This document shows, piece after piece, positions 53,393 to 60,606 of a DNA stretch of 64,000 nt. Position 1 is the stretch's first letter. Each line of letters starts with the position of its first letter. A program made the translations under genes and the position numbers. The stretch comes from Chitinophaga terrae (ex Kim and Jung 2007) (GTDB taxonomy: Bacteria; Bacteroidota; Bacteroidia; Chitinophagales; Chitinophagaceae), in NCBI RefSeq assembly GCF_900107795.1, contig NZ_FNRL01000007.1, forward strand, positions 159,493 through 223,492, given 5' to 3'. The notes below the pieces were generated by a model, which saw nothing but the letters and a program-made list of their open reading frames with translations, was not told the origin of the DNA and did not search any database.

Positions 53393-54916
53393 ATGCCAGC
53401 AACTGCTCGCCACGTTGAAATAATGGACACGACCCTCCGCGACGGGGAACAAACCAGCGGAGTATCCTTTTCACCATCTGAGAAATTGACCATTGCTCAG
53501 CTTTTACTCACAGAGGTAAAGGTTGACAGGATCGAGATTGCCTCTGCCCGCGTATCTGAAGGTGAATTAGCAGCTGTCAAGTCAATTACCAAATGGGCAA
53601 AGGCAAATGGCTATCTCAATAAAGTAGAGGTACTCACCTTTGTAGACGGCACAGTATCCATCGACTGGATGCAACAAGCCGGCGCAAAAGTAATGAACCT
53701 GCTTACCAAAGGCTCCCTGAACCACTTAACGCACCAGCTGAAGAAGAAGCCGGCGGAACATTTTGCTGAAATAGCCGCAGTACTGGCAACAGCCAAGAAA
53801 AAAGGACTGGAATGCAATATATACCTGGAAGACTGGAGCAACGGTATGCGCCACTCTCCCGACTATGTATATCAATACCTGGATTTCCTGCAGCAACAAC
53901 CTGTCAAAAGGGTGATGCTGCCGGATACCCTGGGCATCCTGACGCCCGATGAAGTAAAGGAATTCATTACCGCCATCGTTACCCGCTACCCCGCCATGCA
54001 TTTCGATTTCCATGCGCATAACGATTATGACCTTGGAACTGCTAACGTGCTGGAAGGAGTTAAAGCCGGGGCAAAAGGCATTCACCTGACCATCAACGGG
54101 ATGGGTGAAAGAGCAGGGAACGCTTCCCTGGCCAGCGCCGTAGCCGTATTGAACGATTTTCTGCCGGAGGTTAAAACATCTGTATCAGAAACATCCCTGT
54201 ACAGCGTCAGCAAACTGGTGGAAACATTTTCCGGTTTCCGGATCCCTGCCAACAAACCGATAGTAGGAGAAAATGTATTTACTCAGACAGCCGGTATCCA
54301 CGCAGACGGAGACAAGAAAAACAAACTCTATTTCAGTGACCTGATGCCGGAAAGGTTCGGCAGGCAACGTAAATACGCGTTGGGTAAAACCAGCGGCAAA
54401 GCCAATATCGAGAACAACCTGCAACAGCTGGGCATTAAACTATCGGACCCTGATCTGAAGAAAGTAACCCAACGCATCATCGAACTGGGCGACCGTAAGG
54501 AAGTGGTTACGCAGGCAGATCTGCCTTATATCATTTCAGACGTACTAGATAGCAACCGGATAGGTGAGACAGTGGTAATTGAAAATTATGTACTGACCCA
54601 CTCCAAACATTTACAACCTGCTGTGGCGTTGAAGATCTCGATCAACGGAGAACTGTACGAAGAACATTCCCAGGGCGATGGCCAGTACGACGCTTTTATG
54701 AACGCTTTGAAAAAAGTATACAAAAAGCTGAAACAGGAACTGCCTACCCTTACGGATTATACCGTACGTATCCCTCCCGGCGGGAAAAGCGACGCCTTGT
54801 GTGAAACTGTCATTACCTGGCGTTTCAACAACAAAGAATTCAAAACAAGAGGGCTGGATAGCGACCAGACGGTATCGGCTATCAAGGCTACTCAAAAAAT
54901 GCTGAATCTGATCTAA
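53393..54916 (+). CDS. leuA: 2-isopropylmalate synthase-like enzyme with C-terminal regulatory domain (or citramalate synthase)
   Basis: A 507-residue HMGL/LeuA-family synthase. The catalytic domain carries DTTLRDGEQTSGV (Arg16, Asp17), the metal-binding HAHND, and NGMGERAGNASLA. The C-terminal ~140 residues (HLQPAVALKISINGELYEEHSQGDGQYDAFMNALKKVY...) form the LeuA dimerisation/regulatory domain that binds leucine in feedback control. Condensation of acetyl-CoA with 2-oxoisovalerate is expected from its place between leuD and leuB. Some close relatives instead use pyruvate (citramalate synthase, isoleucine route), and the sequence alone does not settle this. Confidence 0.85.
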   Translation: MPATARHVEIMDTTLRDGEQTSGVSFSPSEKLTIAQLLLTEVKVDRIEIASARVSEGELAAVKSITKWAKANGYLNKVEVLTFVDGTVSIDWMQQAGAKVMNLLTKGSLNHLTHQLKKKPAEHFAEIAAVLATAKKKGLECNIYLEDWSNGMRHSPDYVYQYLDFLQQQPVKRVMLPDTLGILTPDEVKEFITAIVTRYPAMHFDFHAHNDYDLGTANVLEGVKAGAKGIHLTINGMGERAGNASLASAVAVLNDFLPEVKTSVSETSLYSVSKLVETFSGFRIPANKPIVGENVFTQTAGIHADGDKKNKLYFSDLMPERFGRQRKYALGKTSGKANIENNLQQLGIKLSDPDLKKVTQRIIELGDRKEVVTQADLPYIISDVLDSNRIGETVVIENYVLTHSKHLQPAVALKISINGELYEEHSQGDGQYDAFMNALKKVYKKLKQELPTLTDYTVRIPPGGKSDALCETVITWRFNNKEFKTRGLDSDQTVSAIKATQKMLNLI

Positions 54917-54934
54917 ATTCAATAAACCAACAGA

Positions 54935-56008
54935 ATGGCAACCAAAAATATATTAGTAGTTCCTGGCGATGGAATTGGACAGGAAGTAACCGCAGTGGGC
55001 AAAAAAGTGTTAGACGCCATTGCCTCAAAATTTGGTCATACTTTCAATTATGATACTGCGCTGATCGGACACGTAGCGATTGAAGCAACCGGCAATCCTT
55101 TACCGGATGAAACGCTGGAGAAGATGAAAAAATCTGACGCTGTATTATTCGGAGCAGTAGGCCATCCGAAATACGACAATGACCCTACAGCGAAAGTAAG
55201 ACCAGAACAAGGCCTGCTGAAAATGAGAAAAGAGCTGGGATTATATGCAAACCTCCGCCCTATCAAATTATTTGATGAGCTGTTAGGCGCATCCAGCATC
55301 AAACCTGAAATCCTCAAGGGAGCAGATATACTTTTCTTCCGTGAACTGACAGGTGATATCTATTTCGGTGAAAAAGGCAGGAAGAACGATGGCGACACGG
55401 CTTTCGACATTGCCGAATACAGCAGGTTCGAAGTAGAACGTATTGCCAGGAAAGCATTTGAGGCTGCACGGACCAGGAGAAAGAAACTTTGCTCTGTAGA
55501 TAAAGCGAACGTAATCGAAACTTCCCGCCTGTGGAGAGAGGTTGTTCAGAAAGTAGCGCTGGAATACCCTGATGTGGAAGTAGAACACCAGTTCGTTGAT
55601 GCCACAGCAATGTTGCTGATCAAAGATCCGCGCCGTTTCGACGTAGTAGTTACCGCTAACCTGTTTGGCGATATCCTTACAGACGAAGCATCGCAGATCG
55701 CCGGCTCAATGGGTATGCTGGCTTCCGCATCGATAGGCGACGGTACAGGCGTATATGAGCCTATTCACGGATCGGCTCATGATATCACAGGCAAAGGAGT
55801 AGCTAACCCGTTAGCTTCTATCCTCTCGGCGGCCCTGCTGCTGGATATTTCGTTTGGCATGCAGGCCGAATCTGCCGCTGTTATCAACGCTGTAGACCAG
55901 GTACTGAAAGCTGGCTATCGTACCCGCGATATCGCAGATGCACAAACGCCTGCCGATAAAATTTTAGGTACCGATGCCATTGGTGCAGAAGTACTGAAAC
56001 ATATTTAA
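54935..56008 (+). CDS. leuB: 3-isopropylmalate dehydrogenase
   Basis: A 357-residue isocitrate/isopropylmalate dehydrogenase. The N-terminus is NILVVPGDGIGQEVT. Substrate residues are in LRKELGLYANLRPIKLF-type sequence and FRELTGDIYFGEKG, and VVTANLFGDILTDEASQIAGSMGMLASASIG with EPIHGSAHDITGKG is typical of LeuB. It oxidises and decarboxylates 3-isopropylmalate using NAD. Last gene of the leu operon, with a strong terminator 21 bases after its stop. Confidence 0.97.
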   Translation: MATKNILVVPGDGIGQEVTAVGKKVLDAIASKFGHTFNYDTALIGHVAIEATGNPLPDETLEKMKKSDAVLFGAVGHPKYDNDPTAKVRPEQGLLKMRKELGLYANLRPIKLFDELLGASSIKPEILKGADILFFRELTGDIYFGEKGRKNDGDTAFDIAEYSRFEVERIARKAFEAARTRRKKLCSVDKANVIETSRLWREVVQKVALEYPDVEVEHQFVDATAMLLIKDPRRFDVVVTANLFGDILTDEASQIAGSMGMLASASIGDGTGVYEPIHGSAHDITGKGVANPLASILSAALLLDISFGMQAESAAVINAVDQVLKAGYRTRDIADAQTPADKILGTDAIGAEVLKHI

Positions 56009-56029
56009 TAATTGGCTTTTTATTTTGTA

Positions 56030-56055
56030 AAGGCCTGCTGTTTTCAGCGGGCCTT
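56030..56055 (+). terminator. Intrinsic terminator of the leu operon
   Basis: AAGGCCTGCTG pairs with CAGCGGGCCTT (one wobble) around loop TTTT and is followed by a run of T residues. Confidence 0.93.
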
Positions 56056-56121
56056 TTTTTGTTGACGCAATCACCCCTTTTTATGTCCGGAACTGCCCTC
56101 TTCAAACTCAACGATCCTGGT

Positions 56122-56129
56122 TATGTTTG
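56122..56129 (+). promoter_or_regulatory. TATGTTTG -7 box of the DUF1801 gene
   Basis: An exact TAnnTTTG match 21 bases before the start codon. A clear -33 element is not visible. Confidence 0.45.
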
Positions 56130-56150
56130 CAATAACAAAAAATCAGCATT

Positions 56151-56495
56151 ATGGACAAAGCAGTATCCGCCTACCTCGAAAAGCTCCAGCCCTGGCAGGT
56201 AAAGGTTTGCAATGAGCTGAGGAAAATCACGCTGGCTGCGATCCCCAACGCAGAAGAACGTTTGCAGTATGGCAAACCTCATTACCTGAAAAACGGGCAT
56301 TATGCCGCCGTTATTCATGCGGCCAAAGACAAAGTGTCTTTCATGTTATTCAACGCTACCGACCTGCCCGAAGTGAAAGGTTATTTCCAGTCTACGACGG
56401 CGGCCGACCGCAAAACAGCTTCTATAAAGGAAAACACGGAAGTTGATTACCAACAGTTGAAAAAATGGCTGCAACAGACCAGTAAATCACTCTAA
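56151..56495 (+). CDS. DUF1801/YdhG-family small protein
   Basis: A 114-residue protein of the DUF1801 type: VSAYLEKLQPWQVKVCNELRKITLAAIPNAEERLQYGKPHYLKNGHYAAVIHAAKDKVSFMLFNATDL. It resembles the fold of bacterial frataxin-like or iron-chaperone-annotated proteins, but the biochemical role is not established. The DHFR-like gene follows by 10 bases. Confidence 0.83.
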   Translation: MDKAVSAYLEKLQPWQVKVCNELRKITLAAIPNAEERLQYGKPHYLKNGHYAAVIHAAKDKVSFMLFNATDLPEVKGYFQSTTAADRKTASIKENTEVDYQQLKKWLQQTSKSL

Positions 56496-56505
56496 CCGAT
56501 ATAAT

Positions 56506-57075
56506 ATGAGAAAAATAGTTTCCTTTATGCATGTTTCCCTGGATGGATTCGTAGCAGGACCTAATGGAGAAATGAACTGGATAAAAGTGGATGAAGAATT
56601 ATTTGAATATGCCTCCAACCGTACCAGTGCATCCGATACCGCTCTTTACGGCAGGAACACCTTCCTGATGATGGACAATTACTGGCCCACGGCAGCGGAT
56701 AAACCGAATGCCTCCAAACACGATATTGAACATGGAACCTGGTATAATAAGGTGAACAAATACGTAGTATCATCTTCCATTCAATCCGATAATCCCCTGG
56801 TTACTGTTATCAGTAGAGACATGAAAGGACAACTGGAAACACTTAAGAACCAACCCGGCAAAGAGATCATTATGTTTGGAAGTCCCGGGCTGGTGCACTC
56901 CCTGCTGGAACTGGACCTGATAGATGAATTCTGGTTGTTCTATAACCCAATATTATTGGGCAAGGGAGTCCCTATGTTTGGAAAGATCAGGGAACATTTA
57001 CCTTTGAAATTGATCAAGACAGAACAACTGAAATCTACCGGCGTGGTTTGTATGAACTATGAACGGGTAAGGTAA
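56506..57075 (+). CDS. Dihydrofolate-reductase-family (RibD C-terminal-like) protein
   Basis: A 189-residue protein with the RibD-C/DHFR-like pattern MRKIVSFMHVSLDGFVAGPNGEMNWI, TALYGRNTFLMMDNYWPTA, and IIMFGSPGLVHSLLELDLIDEFWLFYNPILLGKGVPMFG. It presumably reduces a pterin- or pyrimidine-like substrate with NADPH; such stand-alone proteins are common in Bacteroidota and their substrates are mostly unknown. It is probably co-transcribed with the DUF1801 gene. Confidence 0.88.
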   Translation: MRKIVSFMHVSLDGFVAGPNGEMNWIKVDEELFEYASNRTSASDTALYGRNTFLMMDNYWPTAADKPNASKHDIEHGTWYNKVNKYVVSSSIQSDNPLVTVISRDMKGQLETLKNQPGKEIIMFGSPGLVHSLLELDLIDEFWLFYNPILLGKGVPMFGKIREHLPLKLIKTEQLKSTGVVCMNYERVR

Positions 57076-57085
57076 GAAAGGCGTT

Positions 57086-57115
57086 CAGCATGCTGCTGTG
57101 CAGTATGCTGATTTT
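57086..57115 (+). terminator. Intrinsic terminator after the DHFR-like gene
   Basis: A ten-base stem CAGCATGCTG/CAGTATGCTG (one wobble) with a five-base loop is followed by ATTTT. Confidence 0.75.
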
Positions 57116-57117
57116 AA

Positions 57118-57158
57118 AACCCCTGTTCCGCGCATTGATACAAGCCGGAACAGGGGTT
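57118..57158. terminator. Bidirectional terminator hairpin
   Basis: AACCCCTGTTCCG (57118-57130) pairs perfectly over 13 bases with CGGAACAGGGGTT (57146-57158) around a 15-base loop; A and T tracts flank it. It serves the convergent DHFR-like and GH92 genes. Confidence 0.88.
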
Positions 57159-57163
57159 ATTCA

Positions 57164-59443
57164 TTATTTTACAGGCTCCGGCCCCATCGTCAGTTCCAAC
57201 ACTCCACCGGCTGCAATATCCTCATATCTGATCGCATGATTCGTATATGGCTTACCGTTAAGGGTCATGGATTGAATGTATTTATTATTGGCGCTGTTGT
57301 TCTTAGCAACAACAGTGAACGTTTTTCCTTTGGCGTATTTAGGCTCCAGGCGGAACGTCACCTTATCGAAAACAGGACTGGTGATCTCGTACAGGTTATC
57401 GCCCGGGCAAACGGGATGCAGACCTGAAGCTGCCAGTACATACCAGGCCGACATCTGCCCTACGTCTTCATTTCCTACCAGGCCTTCCACAGAATTATGA
57501 TAAGCTTTTTCGCAGATCACCCTGCTCCAGTACTGTGTTAACCATGGAGCGCCCAACCTGTTGAAAAGGAAAGGAACATGATGAACGGGTTCATTGGCAT
57601 GGTTGTAATAATCGTTCCAGGAGAAGTTTTCAGGAGTTTTGTTGAAGAGATCTTCCAGGTCGGCAATTACTTTTTCTTTGCCGCCCAAAAGGCTTACCAG
57701 CCCATCCAGGTCATGCGGCACAAACCAGCCTTGCTGGTAGGCGTTGCTTTCCAGGGTTGGTTGAGCTATGCGTCCGCCGTTGTTCCATGGCTGCCAGGAA
57801 CCGTCTGCATTCTTAGCCCTGAACCAGTGATGCGTGGAGTCGAAAAGGTTTTGATAGCTCTTCGCTCTTTGGGCATATTTGGCTGCATCGGCCGTGTGGC
57901 CCAATTGTTTCGCGAATTGGGATAGCGCCCATTCAGAGAAAGCATATTCCAAAGTCTGGGAAATACCATCAGCATATCCCCTTTCGCCATTCCCAAATTT
58001 CTCTACGGAATTCTTAGCCAGCGTATAGGCTTTAGCGATATCGAAGTTGCGGATGCCTTTACTGTAAGCATCGTTGATCACCACTACGGCAGGGTTGCCG
58101 ATCATACAACCGCTGTAGGCATTTAGCAGTTCCCATCTTTCCAGGTAATTCTTTTTAGACTCAGTTCCCAGTTCAACCAGGGAGTTGATCATGTCATTTA
58201 CCACCGTTGGATTGATGATGCTCTGCAAAGGGAACTGGCTGCGGAATACATCCCAGCCGCTGAATATAGTACGTTTGGTAAACTGCTGCTGCCGGTGTAC
58301 CTGTCCGTCGCCGCCGGTGTAGAAACCGTTGACATCCGCTGCGCTTCTCGGGTCGATCATTGTATGATACAGGGCGGTATAGAATACATGTTTCTGCTCT
58401 TCGGTACCTCCTTCGATCGTTGCTTTCGACAGGGCCTGGTTCCACAGCTCCTTAGCATTTTTCCGGACGCTTTCAAAGTTCCAGCCGCTGATCTCTTTGG
58501 CCAGGTTCTCTCTTGCGCCGGCAACGGAAACAAATGAAATACCGGCTTTCATGGTAACTGTTTCGTTTGCCTTCGTTTCAAATTCGGTGAAAAAACCTAT
58601 ATGCTTCCCCGTTAGTTTCCTTGTATTGCGTACGATGGCGGCTTTTTCTACCAGGCTGTCGTAAGCTGCGCTTTCAATGGCTTCACGCTTGCGGCTTTGC
58701 CCTTCAGGAATATGCGCATTCCAGTAACCGTAGTTCTTTAGCGGCTTGCTGAACTCTGCGTGGAAGTAAACTATATAATCAGCTTTTCCGTCGCCATTGC
58801 CCCAGCCGCCCCCTTCGGGGGTGCATTTCATCCAGCCTTCGATGGTGTTGGCGTTTACCACTTCCACAGATTGTTCAATAGCGGTGCCGCCTACCCTGCG
58901 GGCCAGGTCTACCTGGATACGCGATTGTTTGTGCTGGGGGAATACAAACCTCAGCATCCCGCTGTGTGGCGCTGCAGAGGCTTCAACGCGGATGTCAGGG
59001 TTGGTGAGCATAACACTGTAATAGCCGGCTTCCGCTATCTCCGAGCTTTTATCATAACCAGATCTGTAACCTTTACCTGGCGCAGCATGCCGGCCGGCGA
59101 TCACTCTCAGCGGCCCCGTTGCGGGTGTTACCAGAAAGTTTCCAAGATCTCCGTACCAACCGATGCCACTCATCTGGGTAAAAGCAAAACCTTCAATAAA
59201 CTGGTGTTCGTAGCTGTAACCGCTGCCATTGTCGCCACCGGTGATGGTGTTCGGACTAACCTGTACCAGGCCGAAAGGCGTTGTAGCGCCCGGGAATGTT
59301 TTGCCTAGTCCATGGTAGACGCCCGCAGCGGCTGTAGATGTACTGGCGCCGATAAACGGGTTTACATAATCGGCAGGCGTATGCTGCTGGGCATAGGCAA
59401 CTGGCGTGATTCCTATTAATAATCCTAGTAAATAGTTTCTCAT
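57164..59443 (-). CDS. Secreted GH92-family alpha-mannosidase-like enzyme
   Basis: A 759-residue enzyme with a signal peptide (ending VAYA-Q, about residue 18). GH92 hallmarks in order: DYVNPFIGASTSTAAAGVYHGLGKTFPGATTPFGLVQVSPNT, GYSYEHQFIEGFAFTQMSGIG, TIFSGWDVFRSQFPLQSIINP, and the C-terminal GNEDVGQMSAWYVLAASGLHPVCPGD. The family consists of calcium-dependent exo-mannosidases that invert configuration, trimming N-glycans or mannans. It sits downstream of an ECF sigma gene on the same strand, but a terminator separates the two. Confidence 0.94.
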   Translation of the reverse strand: MRNYLLGLLIGITPVAYAQQHTPADYVNPFIGASTSTAAAGVYHGLGKTFPGATTPFGLVQVSPNTITGGDNGSGYSYEHQFIEGFAFTQMSGIGWYGDLGNFLVTPATGPLRVIAGRHAAPGKGYRSGYDKSSEIAEAGYYSVMLTNPDIRVEASAAPHSGMLRFVFPQHKQSRIQVDLARRVGGTAIEQSVEVVNANTIEGWMKCTPEGGGWGNGDGKADYIVYFHAEFSKPLKNYGYWNAHIPEGQSRKREAIESAAYDSLVEKAAIVRNTRKLTGKHIGFFTEFETKANETVTMKAGISFVSVAGARENLAKEISGWNFESVRKNAKELWNQALSKATIEGGTEEQKHVFYTALYHTMIDPRSAADVNGFYTGGDGQVHRQQQFTKRTIFSGWDVFRSQFPLQSIINPTVVNDMINSLVELGTESKKNYLERWELLNAYSGCMIGNPAVVVINDAYSKGIRNFDIAKAYTLAKNSVEKFGNGERGYADGISQTLEYAFSEWALSQFAKQLGHTADAAKYAQRAKSYQNLFDSTHHWFRAKNADGSWQPWNNGGRIAQPTLESNAYQQGWFVPHDLDGLVSLLGGKEKVIADLEDLFNKTPENFSWNDYYNHANEPVHHVPFLFNRLGAPWLTQYWSRVICEKAYHNSVEGLVGNEDVGQMSAWYVLAASGLHPVCPGDNLYEITSPVFDKVTFRLEPKYAKGKTFTVVAKNNSANNKYIQSMTLNGKPYTNHAIRYEDIAAGGVLELTMGPEPVK

Positions 59444-59450
59444 CGTTGAA

Positions 59451-59487
59451 AAAAGTAAAGCCCATAAATATATACATTTATGGGCTT
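59451..59487 (-). terminator. Minus-strand intrinsic terminator of the ECF sigma gene
   Basis: AAGCCCATAAAT (59458-59469) pairs perfectly over 12 bases with ATTTATGGGCTT (59476-59487) and a six-base loop. On the minus strand the hairpin is followed by CTTTACTTTTTT. It ends transcription 33 bases after the sigma gene's stop and lies only 14 bases before the GH92 start, so the GH92 promoter must overlap it. Confidence 0.82.
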
Positions 59488-59519
59488 AAAGCATAAGTAT
59501 TTTGATAGGCGGGGATAAA

Positions 59520-60170
59520 CTATCGCTTGATATTCAGTTCGTTGAGGAGATGATTTACTATCCTGTCGCACCTGATCAGGTGGAATGGGAATACCAGGTC
59601 GTTTTTGTAGTAATTAGATACTTTTTCTTTCAACATCAACTTAGCCCTGATCAATCTTACTTTTACGTTAACCTGTGAAATGGCAAGGATTTCCGCTGTT
59701 TGCGCGACGGAAAGATTTTCGACCACCCGCAACAGGAAAACAGCTCGATATTTTTCTGGCAGCAGGAGCAAAGCTTTTTGCATAGCCACGCTCAGTTCTT
59801 TATTAAGAACGGCATTTTCCGGTGATTCTTTAATGTTCTGTGTTGCCGCGTCGTGCTGACTCAGATCTTCCTGCAACTGCTGTTTGCGTTTTCTCAACAG
59901 CTGGTTGCATTCATTTATCATGATCCTTTTCAGCCAGGTTCCGAATGCGGCTTCATTCCTGAAACTCGCCAGGTGCTGCCAGGCATTGATGTAAGTTGTT
60001 TGCATCATGTCTTCCACATCGGCATCATTCTGTAAAATGGACATACCGATCCGGAAAAGGCTGGCATTGTGACGGCGTATCAGTTGTTCGTAAACAGCCT
60101 GTTCTCCGTTTAAAACCCGGTTAATAAGGTCAATGTCGGTTTCAGAGGCAACGGTTAGTAGGGTACTCAT
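59520..60170 (-). CDS. ECF-type RNA polymerase sigma factor
   Basis: A 216-residue sigma-70 family protein. Region 2 reads YEQLIRRHNASLFRIGMSILQNDADVEDMMQTTYINAWQHLASFRNEAAFGTWLKRIMINECNQLLRKRK, and region 4 LLPEKYRAVFLLRVVENLSVAQTAEILAISQVNVKVRLIRAKLMLKEKV. The C-terminus is about 25 residues longer than a minimal ECF factor. No anti-sigma (FecR-type) gene is adjacent, which is unusual for SusCD-linked factors. A divergent small gene shares a dyad-containing promoter region with it. Confidence 0.93.
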   Translation of the reverse strand: MSTLLTVASETDIDLINRVLNGEQAVYEQLIRRHNASLFRIGMSILQNDADVEDMMQTTYINAWQHLASFRNEAAFGTWLKRIMINECNQLLRKRKQQLQEDLSQHDAATQNIKESPENAVLNKELSVAMQKALLLLPEKYRAVFLLRVVENLSVAQTAEILAISQVNVKVRLIRAKLMLKEKVSNYYKNDLVFPFHLIRCDRIVNHLLNELNIKR

Positions 60171-60202
60171 TATTAAATAATTTGATTAAGTATAATCCAA
60201 AA

Positions 60203-60236
60203 GTTACAAAAATTGTTATAGGTTTTTGTAACCTAT
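60203..60236. promoter_or_regulatory. Inverted repeats in the sigma/small-gene divergent promoter
   Basis: GTTACAAAAA (60203-60212) and TTTTTGTAAC (60223-60232) are perfect ten-base inverted copies with ten bases between, and ATAGGTT/AACCTAT (60218-60236) forms a second dyad overlapping the right arm. Each TTTTTGTAAC points toward one of the two divergent genes, as a pair of identical promoter upstream elements would. Confidence 0.55.
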
Positions 60237-60309
60237 TTAAAAAAATTTACTCCAATAGTTATATAACCGAACGAGTATGCGATCAAAATTACAAGTAACA
60301 GGAGTAAAA

Positions 60310-60606
60310 ATGACGACATTAACCCACCAGAAGGCACAATTGCTAAAAGAAACTGCCCGCGGGCAGGAAATTCTCCGGACCCCCGTTGATGAATTACCTG
60401 TACTGTTAAGAACTATGGAACAAACCCTCCAGGAACAAGTAGCTATGGTAGAAGGAATTGATGGAAATGAAAAAAGCCAGTTGCTTACAGCGTTGCTGGA
60501 AGATCATTTATACTGGGAGTTCGGCTATTTCGTGTTGTTTCTTAAATGGAGGGAAAACAACAGGGCGAAGGCGGGTTTCCCCGCCCCCACCGATGTAAAG
60601 AATTAA
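60310..60606 (+). CDS. Small uncharacterised helical protein divergent from the sigma gene
   Basis: A 98-residue protein from the start MTTLTHQKAQ (the frame opens at 60277 with a further eleven residues). It is predicted helical and hydrophilic, with VDELPVLLRTMEQTLQEQVAMVEGIDGNEKSQLLTALLEDHLYWEFGYFVLFLKWREN. I do not recognise the family. It shares the inverted-repeat promoter region with the ECF sigma gene and overlaps the convergent GH78 gene by 4 bases at its 3' end. A regulatory partnership with the sigma factor is possible from position only. Confidence 0.6.
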   Translation: MTTLTHQKAQLLKETARGQEILRTPVDELPVLLRTMEQTLQEQVAMVEGIDGNEKSQLLTALLEDHLYWEFGYFVLFLKWRENNRAKAGFPAPTDVKN

